Shown: positions 25,375-36,884, counted from the stretch's first letter. The stretch: 64,000 nt of DNA from Silanimonas sp021297925 (GCA_027532825.1 JAPZTL010000002.1:248001-312000); one strand, 5' to 3'. The notes: generated from the sequence alone by a model not told the origin. Made by a program: numbers and translations.

Positions 25375-26553
25375 ATGGCCACTGAAATCAAGGTTCCGCC
25401 GCTGCCCGAATCCGTCTCCGACGCCGTCATCGCCGCCCTGCACAAGAAGGTGGGTGACGCGGTGCGCCGCGACGAGAACCTGGTCGACCTCGAGACCGAC
25501 AAGGTGGTGCTTGAAGTGCCCTCGACCGTCGATGGCGTGATCAAGGAACTCAAGGTCAAGGTCGGCGACACCGTCACCTCCGACCAACTGCTCATCATCG
25601 TGGAAGCCGGCGCCGCTGCCGCTGCGCCTGCTCCGGCCGCGGCGCCCGCCGCCGCCCCGGCGGCCGCTCCCGCGGCCGCACCGGCGAAGGCCGCTGCCCC
25701 GGCGCCCGCCGCCAAGACCGACGCCGGCCTGCCGCCGGGCGCCGCGTTCTATGCCGCGCAGAACAACATCAACCCCGCCGAGGTCGCCGGCACCGGCCGC
25801 CGCGGCGCGGTGACCAAGGAAGACCTCGTGAACTTCGCCAAGGGCGGCGGCGCACGTCCGGAAGAGCGAGTGCCGATGACCCGCATGCGCAAGCGCATCG
25901 CCGAGCGCATGATGGAATCGAAGAACTCGATCGCCATGCTGACCTCGTTCAACGAGGTGAACCTGCGCGAAGTCATGGCCATGCGCAAAGCGCAGGGCGA
26001 GGCCTTCGAGAAGGCGAACGGCATCAAGCTCGGCTTCATGAGCTTCTTCGCCAAGGCCGCCGCCAACGCGCTGCAACGCTTCCCGATCATCAACGCCTCG
26101 GTCGACGGCGATGACGTGATCTACCACGGCTACGCCGACATCTCGATCGCCGTGGCGACCGACAAGGGCCTGGTGACGCCGGTGCTGCGCAACGTCGAGC
26201 GCATGAGCTTCGCCGACGTCGAAGGCGCCATCGCCGGTTACGCCAAGAAGGCGCGCGACGGCAAGCTGGGCCTCGAGGACCTGCAGGGCGGCACCTTCAC
26301 CATCACCAACGGCGGCACCTTCGGCTCGCTGATGAGCACGCCGATCGTCAATCCGCCGCAGAGCGCCATCCTCGGCATGCACGCCATCAAGGAGCGCCCG
26401 ATCGCCGAGAACGGCCAGGTCGTCATCGCGCCGATGATGTACATCGCGCTCAGCTACGACCACCGCATCATCGACGGCAAGGACGCGGTGCAGTTCCTGG
26501 TCGACATCAAGAACCAGCTGGAAAACCCGCACCGCATGCTGCTCGGCCTGTAA
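25375..26553 (+). CDS. sucB: Dihydrolipoyllysine succinyltransferase, E2 of 2-oxoglutarate dehydrogenase
   Basis: 392 residues. Transfers the succinyl group from lipoyl-lysine to CoA. Domains: lipoyl domain (1-75) with the modified K43 in DLETDKVVLEVP; an Ala/Pro-rich flexible linker (about 78-110); the peripheral subunit-binding domain (FYAAQNNINPAEVAGTGRRG); and the catalytic domain with active-site H363 and D367 in SYDHRIIDGKDAV. One lipoyl domain, as in most SucB. 72 bases after sucA and 10 before lpd. Confidence 0.97.
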   Translation: MATEIKVPPLPESVSDAVIAALHKKVGDAVRRDENLVDLETDKVVLEVPSTVDGVIKELKVKVGDTVTSDQLLIIVEAGAAAAAPAPAAAPAAAPAAAPAAAPAKAAAPAPAAKTDAGLPPGAAFYAAQNNINPAEVAGTGRRGAVTKEDLVNFAKGGGARPEERVPMTRMRKRIAERMMESKNSIAMLTSFNEVNLREVMAMRKAQGEAFEKANGIKLGFMSFFAKAAANALQRFPIINASVDGDDVIYHGYADISIAVATDKGLVTPVLRNVERMSFADVEGAIAGYAKKARDGKLGLEDLQGGTFTITNGGTFGSLMSTPIVNPPQSAILGMHAIKERPIAENGQVVIAPMMYIALSYDHRIIDGKDAVQFLVDIKNQLENPHRMLLGL

Positions 26554-26563
26554 GGAGCCCGAC

Positions 26564-27994
26564 ATGAGCGAGATCCAACCCTTCGACGTCGTCGTCGTGG
26601 GTGCCGGCCCGGCCGGCTACCACGCGGCCATCCGCGCCGCGCAGCTCGGCCTCAAGACGGCTTGCATCGACGCCGCGCTCGGCAAGGACGGCAAGCCCGC
26701 CCTCGGCGGCACCTGCCTGCGCGTGGGCTGCATTCCGTCGAAGGCCCTTCTGGATTCCAGCCGTCAATGGTGGAATATGGGCCACATCTTCAGCGAGCAC
26801 GGGATCAGCGCGCCGAACGCCGCGATCGACATCCCGACCATGATTGGTCGCAAGGACAAGATCGTGAAGCAGTTCACCGGCGGCATCGCCGCGCTGTTCA
26901 AGGCGAACAAGGTCGCCGCCTTCTACGGCTTCGGCCAGCTGCAGCCGGGCAAGAAGGTGCTGGTGAAGCAGCACGACGGCTCAGAGGTCGTGCTGGAAGG
27001 CAAGCACGTCATCCTCGCCGCGGGCTCGGATTCGATCGAACTGCCGTTCGCGAAGTTCGATGGCACCCACATCGTCGACAACGTCGGCGCGCTCGACTTC
27101 ACCGAAGTGCCGAAGCGCCTCGGTGTGATCGGCGCCGGCGTCATCGGCCTCGAGCTCGGCAGCGTGTGGAGCCGTCTCGGCGCCAAGGTGACCGTGCTCG
27201 AAGGCCTGCCGGACTTCCTCGCCGTGGTCGACCGCGACGTGGCCAAGGCCGCGCACAAGGAGTTCACCAAGCAGGGCCTCGACATCCGCCTCGGCGCCAA
27301 GTGCACCAAGACGGAAGTGAAGAAGGGCGAGGTGCACCTGACCTACACCGACGCCAGCGGCGAGCAGACCCTGGTGTTCGACAAGCTGCTGGTCGCCGTG
27401 GGCCGCAAGGCCGCGAGCCGAGGCCTCTTGGCCGAGGGCACGGGCGTGCAGCTCGACGAACGCGGCCGCATCGTCGTGGACGACCACTGCCACACCGGCG
27501 TGGAAGGCGTGTGGGCGATCGGTGACTGCGTGCGCGGCCCGATGCTGGCGCACAAGGGCTTCGAGGAAGGCATCGCGGTGGCCGAGCTGATCGCCGGCCT
27601 GCCCGGCCACGTCAACTTCGACACCATTCCGTGGGTCATCTACACCGAGCCGGAGATCGCCTGGGTCGGCAAGACCGAGGAGCAGCTCAAGGCCGAGGGC
27701 GTGCCGTACAAGACCGGCACCTTCCCGTTCGCGGCCGTCGGCCGCGCGGTCGCGATGGCCGAGCCGGCGGGCTTCGTGAAGGTGATCGCGCACGAGGAAA
27801 CCGACACCGTGCTCGGCATGCACCTCGTCGGCGCCAACGTGTCCGAACTCGTCCACGAAGGCGTGCTGACCATGGAGTTCAAGGGCAGCGCCGACGACCT
27901 CGCGCGCATCTGCCACGCCCATCCGTCGATGAGCGAGGCCGTGCACGACGCCGCCATGGCCGTGCACAAGCGGGCGATCCACAAGGTCAACTGA
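26564..27994 (+). CDS. lpd: Dihydrolipoyl dehydrogenase, E3
   Basis: 476 residues. FAD-dependent reoxidation of dihydrolipoamide with NAD+. FAD-binding VVGAGPAGYHAAIRAAQLG (11-29), redox-active C51 and C56 in GGTCLRVGCIPSKAL, NAD-binding GAGVIGLELGSVWSRLG, and the active-site HAHPSMSE (H453, E458). It follows sucB in the operon and can serve the 2-oxoglutarate complex; sharing with pyruvate dehydrogenase is possible but not visible here. Confidence 0.97.
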   Translation: MSEIQPFDVVVVGAGPAGYHAAIRAAQLGLKTACIDAALGKDGKPALGGTCLRVGCIPSKALLDSSRQWWNMGHIFSEHGISAPNAAIDIPTMIGRKDKIVKQFTGGIAALFKANKVAAFYGFGQLQPGKKVLVKQHDGSEVVLEGKHVILAAGSDSIELPFAKFDGTHIVDNVGALDFTEVPKRLGVIGAGVIGLELGSVWSRLGAKVTVLEGLPDFLAVVDRDVAKAAHKEFTKQGLDIRLGAKCTKTEVKKGEVHLTYTDASGEQTLVFDKLLVAVGRKAASRGLLAEGTGVQLDERGRIVVDDHCHTGVEGVWAIGDCVRGPMLAHKGFEEGIAVAELIAGLPGHVNFDTIPWVIYTEPEIAWVGKTEEQLKAEGVPYKTGTFPFAAVGRAVAMAEPAGFVKVIAHEETDTVLGMHLVGANVSELVHEGVLTMEFKGSADDLARICHAHPSMSEAVHDAAMAVHKRAIHKVN

Positions 27995-28006
27995 GGAACG
28001 GATCCG

Positions 28007-28204
28007 ATGCGACTCCTTCTTGCCATCTTCCTGCCGTTCCTCGCCTTCTTCACGATCGGCCGCCCGTTCGCCGGCATCGCCTGCCTCGTGTTGCAGATCA
28101 CGCTGATCGGCTGGGCACCCGCCGCGATCTGGGCGGTCTACGCTCTGAGCCAGTACAAGACGGACCAGAAGATCAAGGCGGCACTCGAGTCCACCGGGCG
28201 CTGA
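28007..28204 (+). CDS. Pmp3/YqaE family small membrane protein
   Basis: 65 residues with two membrane segments (LLLAIFLPFLAFFTIG and GIACLVLQITLIGWAPAAIW) and the family tail YALSQYKTDQKI. Pmp3/YqaE proteins are small inner-membrane proteins linked to membrane potential and stress tolerance in other organisms. It begins 12 bases after lpd and is probably transcribed with the suc operon. Confidence 0.85.
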   Translation: MRLLLAIFLPFLAFFTIGRPFAGIACLVLQITLIGWAPAAIWAVYALSQYKTDQKIKAALESTGR

Positions 28205-28277
28205 TGCGACGACGCTTTCCGCCGCGTTGTGGATGGTGTGGGCGCACCGTTGGGCGTCCATGTTCTCGGCGATGCTT

Positions 28278-28301
28278 CGAGGGCGCCTCCGGGCGCCCTC
28301 G
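28278..28301. terminator. Perfect 10-bp stem hairpin after the suc operon
   Basis: CGAGGGCGCC (28278-28287) and GGCGCCCTCG (28292-28301) form a 10-bp stem with a TCCG tetraloop, 74 bases past the small membrane protein gene. Only a short TTT follows, so termination efficiency is uncertain. It probably separates the suc operon from the reductase gene. Confidence 0.55.
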
Positions 28302-28328
28302 ACGTTTCCAAGCCCCACGAGCCCACGC

Positions 28329-29327
28329 ATGACGATCCCCGCCACCTTCGCCGCTTTCCGCATCCACAGCGACGCCACCGGCTACCGCAGCGGCATCGAG
28401 GACGTTGCCCTCGACGCCCTCTCGCCAGGCGAGATCGTCATCAAGGCGGGCTGGTCGTCGGTCAATTACAAGGACGCGCTGGCGGGAACGGGCCAAGGGA
28501 AGATCCTGCGGCAGTTCCCGCTGGTGGGCGGCATCGATGTGGCCGGCCATGTGGTGCAGAGCCGCGATCCGACGTTCAAGGAGGGCGACGCCGTGCTCTG
28601 CACCGGCTGCGGACTCTCGGAGACCCGCGACGGCGGCTACGCAGCCTACGCGCGCCTCGAGTCGCGATGGGCCATCCCGCTGCCTGCCGGGCTCGACCTG
28701 CGCGAGTCGATGGTCCTCGGCACCGCGGGCTTCACCGCCGGCCTGGCCCTGCTGCGGATGCAGGACAACCGCCAAACGCCCGACCTCGGACCGCTCGCCG
28801 TCACCGGCGCCACCGGCGGCGTGGGCAGCCTTGCCATTGCCATCTTCGCGAAGGCCGGCTACGCGGTGCACGCCATCAGCGGCAAGGCCGACCAGGCCGA
28901 TTGGCTGCGCTCGCTGGGCGCCGCCGAGGTGCTGGGCCGCGAGGCCCTTTCGACCACCCGCCCCATGGACACCGCCCGCTTCGGCGGCGGCCTCGACAAC
29001 GTGGGCGGGCCGATGCTGCATGCCCTGCTCGCCCACACGGTCCCCTACGGGAATGTCGCGACGGCCGGGCTTGCTGCAACGCACGATCTCGCCACCACCG
29101 TCATGCCCTTTATCATCCGCGGCGTCTCGCTGATCGGCGTGGCCTCGGCGGGCACGGCGAGGGACCTGCGCGACGAGGTGTGGCACCGCCTTTCGTCGGA
29201 CTGGAAGCCCGCCCGTCTGGAGGCGATCGCCACCCGCGAGGTCGGTCTGAACGGCCTGCCGGCGGTCTTCCGGGACATGCTGGCCGGCGGCTCCCGGGGC
29301 CGCACCGTGGTCCGGCTGCCGGGCTGA
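28329..29327 (+). CDS. YhdH/AcuI family acrylyl-CoA reductase-like oxidoreductase
   Basis: 332 residues of the zinc-independent medium-chain dehydrogenase type. SSVNYKDALAGTGQGKI is the family hallmark, GGIDVAGHVVQS follows, and the NADPH-binding loop is TGATGGVGSLAIAIFAKAGY. AcuI enzymes reduce acrylyl-CoA to propionyl-CoA with NADPH; the substrate in this organism is unproven. The family-like start MTIPATFAAFRI at 28329 was preferred over an upstream in-frame ATG inside the hairpin region. Confidence 0.92.
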   Translation: MTIPATFAAFRIHSDATGYRSGIEDVALDALSPGEIVIKAGWSSVNYKDALAGTGQGKILRQFPLVGGIDVAGHVVQSRDPTFKEGDAVLCTGCGLSETRDGGYAAYARLESRWAIPLPAGLDLRESMVLGTAGFTAGLALLRMQDNRQTPDLGPLAVTGATGGVGSLAIAIFAKAGYAVHAISGKADQADWLRSLGAAEVLGREALSTTRPMDTARFGGGLDNVGGPMLHALLAHTVPYGNVATAGLAATHDLATTVMPFIIRGVSLIGVASAGTARDLRDEVWHRLSSDWKPARLEAIATREVGLNGLPAVFRDMLAGGSRGRTVVRLPG

Positions 29328-29363
29328 CCGGGGGGGCCTTGCCCACGGGACTCACGACGCGCT

Positions 29364-29369
29364 TACAAT
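29364..29369 (+). promoter_or_regulatory. Candidate -10 element for the PilH-type gene
   Basis: TACAAT lies 26 bases before the ATG at 29395, leaving a short leader that contains CCGGAGAG as ribosome-binding site. The nearest -35-like TTGCCC is 19 bases upstream, longer than ideal. Weak candidate. Confidence 0.35.
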
Positions 29370-29394
29370 CCCTTGGCAACCTCCGGAGAGTTCC

Positions 29395-29760
29395 ATGGCA
29401 CGCATCCTCATCGTCGACGATTCGCCCTCGCAGCTGGTCAGCATGAAGCGCATCGTCGAGAAGCTGGGCCACGAGGCCCTCACCGCCGAGGACGGCGCCA
29501 GCGGCGTCGAAGTGGCCAAGGCGCAGAAGCCCGACCTGATCCTGATGGACGTGGTGATGCCCAACCTCAACGGCTTTCAGGCCACCCGCGCGATCTCCAA
29601 GGATCCCGAGACCGGCCACATCCCGATCATCCTCGTGACCACCAAGGACCAGGAGACGGACAAGGTGTGGGGCATGCGGCAGGGCGCGAAGGCCTACATC
29701 ACCAAGCCGTTCACCGATGCGCAGCTCACCGAGGCCATCAAGAGCGCGATCGGCGGCTGA
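29395..29760 (+). CDS. pilH: PilH-type twitching motility response regulator
   Basis: 121 residues, a single CheY-like receiver domain. Acidic pocket D8/D9 in LIVDDSPSQ, phosphorylated D52 in LILMDVVMPNLNGFQATR, switch region LVTTKDQETDKVWGMRQGAK, and the conserved lysine in YITKPF. The KDQETDKVWG segment is nearly diagnostic for PilH, which acts downstream of the Chp/Pil chemosensory kinase to control type IV pilus activity. No other pil/chp genes are adjacent; it appears to be a single-gene unit between hairpins, so the PilH name rests on sequence resemblance. Confidence 0.85.
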   Translation: MARILIVDDSPSQLVSMKRIVEKLGHEALTAEDGASGVEVAKAQKPDLILMDVVMPNLNGFQATRAISKDPETGHIPIILVTTKDQETDKVWGMRQGAKAYITKPFTDAQLTEAIKSAIGG

Positions 29761-29785
29761 CGGTCCCGAGCCCTCGATCGGTCCC

Positions 29786-29812
29786 ACGAAGCCCCGCCCT
29801 GCGGGGCTTCGT
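29786..29812. terminator. Perfect 12-bp stem hairpin between convergent genes
   Basis: ACGAAGCCCCGC (29786-29797) and GCGGGGCTTCGT (29801-29812) form a 12-bp stem with a CCT loop, 25 bases past pilH and 16 bases before the stop of the convergent DnaJ-family gene. Position suits a bidirectional terminator, although T-runs are minimal on both sides. Confidence 0.65.
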
Positions 29813-29828
29813 CGTTGCGGGCCGCCCG

Positions 29829-30689
29829 TCAGGTCACGCCCCCGAAGGCCAGCGCCATCTGCCGATACAGGGCCCGCTGGGCCTCGGTCTCGGGCCGCGG
29901 CGCGGTGATCTCGATCTCGACGATCTGGTCCCCCGGGGGATCGCCGGGCAGGCCGCGTCCGCGCAGCCGCAGCTTGAGCCCCGCGTCGCTGTCGCGCGGG
30001 ATCTTGACCTCCACCGGACCGCCGAGCGTCGGCACCGTGGCGGTGGTACCGAGCACCGCGTCCCACGGCGCCAGCGGCAGCACGCAGAGGATGTTCCGTC
30101 CATCCACCTCGAACCGCGGATGGGGCGCATACGCCACCTCCAACAGCAGGTCGCCGCCGCCCGGCCCCTGGCCCGCCAGCCGGATCACCTGCCCTTCCTT
30201 CAGGCCGGCGGGCACGCGCACGTCGAGACTCCGGCCGTCGATGTCGAGTCGCTGCGCCCCGCCGGCGTGGAGCGTCTCGAGGGGGACCTCGAAACGCAGT
30301 CGGACGTCCTCCTTCGCAGCCCTCGGCTTCGTCTTGCGACCGGTGGCCTCCCCGGGTGTCCGCTGCCGCGCCTTCGCGCCGAAAAAGGCTTCGAAGAAAT
30401 CGCTGAACGCCCCGCCCATGTCGGGATCGACGCCTGCACCGGGCGGCGGGCGGAAGCCTCCGGGTGACGCGAAGCCCCCGGCCCGCATCGCGTCGTATTC
30501 GGCGCGCTTCTCCTTGTCGCGCAGGACCTCATAGGCCTCGTTGACGGCCTTGAAGCGGTCCTCCGCGCCCTTCTCCTTGCTGACGTCCGGGTGGTACCTG
30601 CGCGCCAACCGCCGGAAGGCCTGCTTGATCTCGGCTTCGCCCGCACCCGGTTCGACGCCCAGCACCTTGTAGTAGTCCTTGAATTCCAT
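29829..30689 (-). CDS. DnaJ/CbpA family co-chaperone
   Basis: 286 residues. J domain at 1-70 with HPD at 33-35 in RYHPDVSKEKG and the start MEFKDYYKVLGVEPGA. A Gly/Pro/Phe region (about 72-115) follows, then two C-terminal substrate-binding beta domains (LEVAYAPHPRFEVDGRN, LRGRGLPGDPPGD). There is no cysteine-rich zinc domain, so it is CbpA-like rather than DnaJ itself. It stimulates DnaK ATPase. No cbpM modulator gene is next to it. Confidence 0.9.
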   Translation of the reverse strand: MEFKDYYKVLGVEPGAGEAEIKQAFRRLARRYHPDVSKEKGAEDRFKAVNEAYEVLRDKEKRAEYDAMRAGGFASPGGFRPPPGAGVDPDMGGAFSDFFEAFFGAKARQRTPGEATGRKTKPRAAKEDVRLRFEVPLETLHAGGAQRLDIDGRSLDVRVPAGLKEGQVIRLAGQGPGGGDLLLEVAYAPHPRFEVDGRNILCVLPLAPWDAVLGTTATVPTLGGPVEVKIPRDSDAGLKLRLRGRGLPGDPPGDQIVEIEITAPRPETEAQRALYRQMALAFGGVT

Positions 30690-30739
30690 GCCGCAACGAT
30701 AACGCAGGCCGTCGCCACGGCACGCTCACCGACGCCGGC

Positions 30740-30745
30740 TACACT
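30740..30745 (+). promoter_or_regulatory. Candidate -10 element for the peroxiredoxin gene
   Basis: TACACT lies 33 bases before the ATG at 30778. The same hexamer appears as a likely -10 box before gyrA and smc in this window. The ribosome-binding site AAGGA sits six bases before the ATG. No clear -35 box. Confidence 0.4.
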
Positions 30746-30777
30746 GCGCCGCCCGTCCCAAACCCAAAGGATCCACC

Positions 30778-31260
30778 ATGACCATCGCCATCGGCGACCG
30801 CCTGCCCGACGCCACGTTCAACGTCCTGAAGGACGGCGTGCAGGCCGTGAACACGCAGGACGTCTTCGGCGGCCGCAAGGTCGCCCTGTTCGCCGTGCCG
30901 GGTGCGTTCACGCCGACCTGCTCCGCCAAGCACCTGCCGGGCTACATCGAGCAGCTTGGCGCCTTCCAGGCCAAGGGCATCGCGGTGGCCTGCCTGTCGG
31001 TCAACGATGCGTTCGTGATGGGTGCCTGGGCGAAGCAGGCCGGCGTGCCGGACGGCATCGAGATGCTGGCCGACGGCAACGGCGCCTTCGCCAAGGCGAT
31101 GGGGCTCGAGCTCGATGCCACGGCGTTCGGCATGGGGCTGCGCAGCAAGCGCTTCGCGCTCTACGCCGAGGACGGCGTGGTCAAGGCCCTGTTCGTCGAA
31201 GCACCGGGCGAGTTCAAGGTGTCCTCGGCGGAACACCTTCTGGCGAACCTGCCGGGCTGA
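30778..31260 (+). CDS. Prx5 family peroxiredoxin
   Basis: 160 residues. The peroxidatic cysteine is C48 in the motif PGAFTPTCSAKHLPGY, with the supporting segment VNDAFVMGAWAK, both diagnostic of the atypical 2-Cys Prx5/AhpE-like group. Reduces hydrogen or alkyl peroxides using thioredoxin or glutaredoxin; no fused glutaredoxin domain is present. Monocistronic, in a divergent arrangement with the DnaJ-family gene and convergent with the inactive-protease gene 10 bases downstream. Confidence 0.94.
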   Translation: MTIAIGDRLPDATFNVLKDGVQAVNTQDVFGGRKVALFAVPGAFTPTCSAKHLPGYIEQLGAFQAKGIAVACLSVNDAFVMGAWAKQAGVPDGIEMLADGNGAFAKAMGLELDATAFGMGLRSKRFALYAEDGVVKALFVEAPGEFKVSSAEHLLANLPG

Positions 31261-31270
31261 TCGGCCTTTC

Positions 31271-32131
31271 TCAGTCGCCGGACTCGGCGTCCGGCGACGG
31301 GTCCACCGTCGCCTCGTCGTCGCGCCGCACGGCCGGCAGCGGGGCGGCCAAGCGGGTCGCGGCGGCCACGCGGCGTGCCGGCAGCATGTGCATGACCATG
31401 TCCGCCATGTCGAGGCCGAGGCCCCGGCCCTGCGAGCGGGTCATCGCCGCGAGGTCGATGTCGACATAGCCCATCGGGCGCCCCGCGGCATCAAAGGCGA
31501 GCCCGGGCATGCCGTCGACGAGAAGGGTGCTTCGCGGGACGCGCGTCTCGCCGAGGATCATGCCCGGCCGGACCAAGGGAACCGCCCCCCACTCGTCCGA
31601 GGTCCTGAGCAAGGTGTAGAACACGCGCCCCGGCGCCGGTTCGGCAAGTTCCTCGAAACGGATGTAGGGCAAGCCTCGGGCGTCGCGAACGCGAAGCCAA
31701 GCGAGGCCCAACTCAGTGTCACGCGTGACCAGGTCCGCCTCGCGCCACTCGTCGCTGCCCGGGAGCCGCACGCGGAAGCCGCTGGACGTCGCCTCGGCAC
31801 CGGCAGGCATCCCCTGTCCCGGACGGGCGAGCGCGGTAAGGTCGAGGCTGACCGCTCGGGCCGGCACCAGGACCAGCCCGTCCGCGCCGACGATCACGCC
31901 CTGCGTGCGGTCTTCATTGCGCTGTTCCTGCCCGCCCGCCGACAGGGTGATGACGTAGCGCACCGGGACGATCGCATCGGCCTGGCGGTCGACAAGGGTG
32001 CGGTACGTCGCGGTGAAATCATTCGAGTCGCGCGCCGCGGAGGCGCCCGCGTCGGCGGCCTGCGCCGGTGGCAGGACCAGCGCGATGGCCACGCCGAGCG
32101 CGGCGAGCCGGGAAGGCGTCGACCGGTTCAT
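31271..32131 (-). CDS. Secreted trypsin-fold protein lacking the catalytic triad (pseudo-protease)
   Basis: 286 residues with a signal peptide (MNRSTPSRLAALGVAIALVL, cleavage near AQAA). The middle aligns by eye with the HtrA protease encoded upstream: GVIVGADGLVLVPARAV against GTVIDPDGHVVTNAHV, DTELGLAWLRV against DTAADIAVLRV, and DGMPGLAFDAAGRPMGYV against GNSGGPLVDLDGNVVGVN. In each the catalytic residue (His, Asp, Ser) is replaced. The acidic C-terminal tail has no PDZ domain. Its ATG overlaps the protease stop (ATGA), so the two are co-expressed; it may act as a regulatory or scaffolding partner (inference). Confidence 0.8.
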   Translation of the reverse strand: MNRSTPSRLAALGVAIALVLPPAQAADAGASAARDSNDFTATYRTLVDRQADAIVPVRYVITLSAGGQEQRNEDRTQGVIVGADGLVLVPARAVSLDLTALARPGQGMPAGAEATSSGFRVRLPGSDEWREADLVTRDTELGLAWLRVRDARGLPYIRFEELAEPAPGRVFYTLLRTSDEWGAVPLVRPGMILGETRVPRSTLLVDGMPGLAFDAAGRPMGYVDIDLAAMTRSQGRGLGLDMADMVMHMLPARRVAAATRLAAPLPAVRRDDEATVDPSPDAESGD

Positions 32132-34209
32132 GGGCGGGGCTCCTGGATCCAGCGGCGTTCGACGTGGACGATCCGCGACTCGCCGCGGCGGAGGATCGCG
32201 ATCGGGAAGCGGTCGTCCGAGCCACGGGCGATGGCGGCCATGGCCGGGCCGATGGCGTCGAGGCCGTCGACGGGACGATCGCCAAGGCGAACGAGCACGT
32301 CGCCGGCTTGCAGATGGGCCAGCCCGGCGGGGCCGCCCGGCTCGACCGACTGCACGAGCACGCCGGTCTGGTCGAGCGCAAGGTCACGTTCGACGCGGTC
32401 GTAGAAGCCCAGTTCGCGGAGCTGCGCGCGCAGCACGCCCTGCTCCATCGACCGCAACGCGGACGGCGGCAACGGGGATGGCGCCAGCGTCACCGTCCAC
32501 GCCTGCAGCTGGTCGCCCCGGAAACCGTCGAAGCGCACCTTCTGTCCGATCTCCAACTCGCGGATGCGCTGCGCAAACAGTTCGGCCCGGGTGTCGTTGA
32601 GCGCCGGCAGCGGATCGCCATCCACCGCGACGAGCAGGTCGCCGACGCGGGCGCCTGCCGCGCCGAGGGCGCTGCCCGGGTAAAGGCGGGTAATGCGGAA
32701 CCCGGCCGAGGGCAGGCCCAGCGGAACGGCCAACGACGCCGGCACGGGCTGCACCTCCGCACCGGTCCACGCCTTCGGCAACTCCGGCAGCGGGTCACGA
32801 CGGCGATCGCCCCACGAGGGCACCAGCGCGGACAGCCGTCGCTCGCCGTCCTGCAACCATTCGAGGACCACCGGGCGGACGGGACGGACCGGCGCCGTCC
32901 AATCGCTGAGGTCGTCCATCGATCGCAGGGCACGCCCGTCGGCCGACAGCAGGACCGCGCCCGGGGGAATCGGGGGGCGGGCGGTCGTCGCCGGACCTCC
33001 CGCTCGCAGGCTGGCGACCAGCAGACCGGCATTGATTGGCAGGCGCCGGCGCTGGCTCATCGCCGGGGTGAGTTCCTGCAGGGCCATTCCGAAGGGCGCG
33101 AAGGCGCGAAGCGTGCCGCGGTCGACAGGCGCAAGGACGGGGAGCGTCTCGATCTCGCGCACCGCCCCCCCGCTCGCCGCCGCGACGCGCAGTCGGACCG
33201 GGGTGCCGGACGGCAGCTCCGCAATCCGACGCTGGATGCCGGGAACGTCGACGGCCTGCGGGGCGTCGACCGCAACGCCGGCGATCGACAGGAGGCGGTC
33301 GCCGGGGGCCAGCCCCGCGCGATGCGCCGGGCCGTCGCGCTCGACGGCGTTGACGAGGACGCCTTCGCGCTCGCCCGTTCCCCGCAGCGAGCGCAGCCGC
33401 AGCCCGAGCGTGCTGCGACGGACCTCACCTTCCGCGATCAGGGCCTCGGTCACCGACCGGGCGTCGTCGGCCGGGATGGCGAAAGCGAGGTCGCCGCCGA
33501 ACAGCATGCCGCGGGTGTTGACGCCCACGACATTGCCGTCGAGGTCGACGAGCGGGCCACCGGAGTTGCCCGGCGCGATGGCGGCATCGTGCTGGATCCA
33601 CGCGTAGTAGCGGCCGGTGGGCGCGTCCGCGTCGAGCTGGTCCTCGTAGTCCGCCTCGTCGTCGAAGAGCGACACGAGGAGGCGGCGAGGGTTGTTGACC
33701 ACGCCTGCCGACAGGGAGTTGGACAGCCCCCACGGGGCGCCCATGGCGACCACCGTCTCGCCCGGGGCCAGCGGATGCCCGACGGCGAAGCGCGCATGCG
33801 GCATGGGCCGGGACTCGCCCAACACGCGAAGCACTGCGATGTCAGCCGCGGTGTCCTGGCCGACGAAAGAGGCATCGCGCTCGCGACCGTCGCCGAAGAC
33901 GACGCGGAAGCTGCGGCCGCGGTCCGTGACGTGCGCGTTGGTGACCACATGGCCATCGGGGTCGATGACCGTCCCGCTGCCGCTGGAGACGCTCAGCTTC
34001 GGCTCGCCGTCCTGGACGTCCTCGCGGACGACCAGAATGCTCACGACGTGAGGCAGCACGGCGTCGCGGGCGCGGCCGAGGGCGATGCTGGTGTCGCCCC
34101 CGAGCCCTGGTGCCGGATCGGCCGAAGGGATCGGGGCGGCCGGAACGGCAAGGGCCGCGGTGGACGCCACAGCGAACACAAGGACGGCAAGGCGGGAACA
34201 GTGCGTCAT
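32128..34209 (-). CDS. HtrA/Deg-like serine protease with several PDZ domains
   Basis: 693 residues. Signal peptide (MTHCSRLAVLVFAVASTAALA) then a trypsin domain with an intact triad: H93 in VVTNAHVTD, D123 in TAADIAVLRV, S216 in IAPGNSGGPLV. An insertion rich in acidic residues (about 182-198) precedes the serine. At least three and perhaps four PDZ-like modules follow, around 265-345, 375-440, 490-560 and 610-680, seen from repeated AGLAPGDRLLSIAG-like segments. Typical DegP/DegS carry one or two. Expected role: periplasmic protein quality control or regulated proteolysis. Confidence 0.88.
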   Translation of the reverse strand: MTHCSRLAVLVFAVASTAALAVPAAPIPSADPAPGLGGDTSIALGRARDAVLPHVVSILVVREDVQDGEPKLSVSSGSGTVIDPDGHVVTNAHVTDRGRSFRVVFGDGRERDASFVGQDTAADIAVLRVLGESRPMPHARFAVGHPLAPGETVVAMGAPWGLSNSLSAGVVNNPRRLLVSLFDDEADYEDQLDADAPTGRYYAWIQHDAAIAPGNSGGPLVDLDGNVVGVNTRGMLFGGDLAFAIPADDARSVTEALIAEGEVRRSTLGLRLRSLRGTGEREGVLVNAVERDGPAHRAGLAPGDRLLSIAGVAVDAPQAVDVPGIQRRIAELPSGTPVRLRVAAASGGAVREIETLPVLAPVDRGTLRAFAPFGMALQELTPAMSQRRRLPINAGLLVASLRAGGPATTARPPIPPGAVLLSADGRALRSMDDLSDWTAPVRPVRPVVLEWLQDGERRLSALVPSWGDRRRDPLPELPKAWTGAEVQPVPASLAVPLGLPSAGFRITRLYPGSALGAAGARVGDLLVAVDGDPLPALNDTRAELFAQRIRELEIGQKVRFDGFRGDQLQAWTVTLAPSPLPPSALRSMEQGVLRAQLRELGFYDRVERDLALDQTGVLVQSVEPGGPAGLAHLQAGDVLVRLGDRPVDGLDAIGPAMAAIARGSDDRFPIAILRRGESRIVHVERRWIQEPRP

Positions 34210-34264
34210 GGGGGGCTCCGTCGATCCGTGGGAGGCCGCGGTCGGGCGTGCGCGGCCCGCGCCG

Positions 34265-36856
<2,592 letters not shown>

Positions 36857-36884
36857 CGGACTCAGGCGCGGGACGAAAGGCCCG

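Noticed and set aside
25610..25720. Repetitive GC-rich DNA in sucB that resembles a repeat array
   Set aside because: It encodes the normal Ala/Pro linker of E2 proteins; spacing is irregular and no CRISPR-like spacers exist.
23515..26565. A 1016-codon open frame on the minus strand opposite sucA-sucB
   Set aside because: It is antisense to well-conserved sucA and sucB and has a repetitive low-complexity composition; GC-rich codon bias in the real genes removes stops from the opposite strand.
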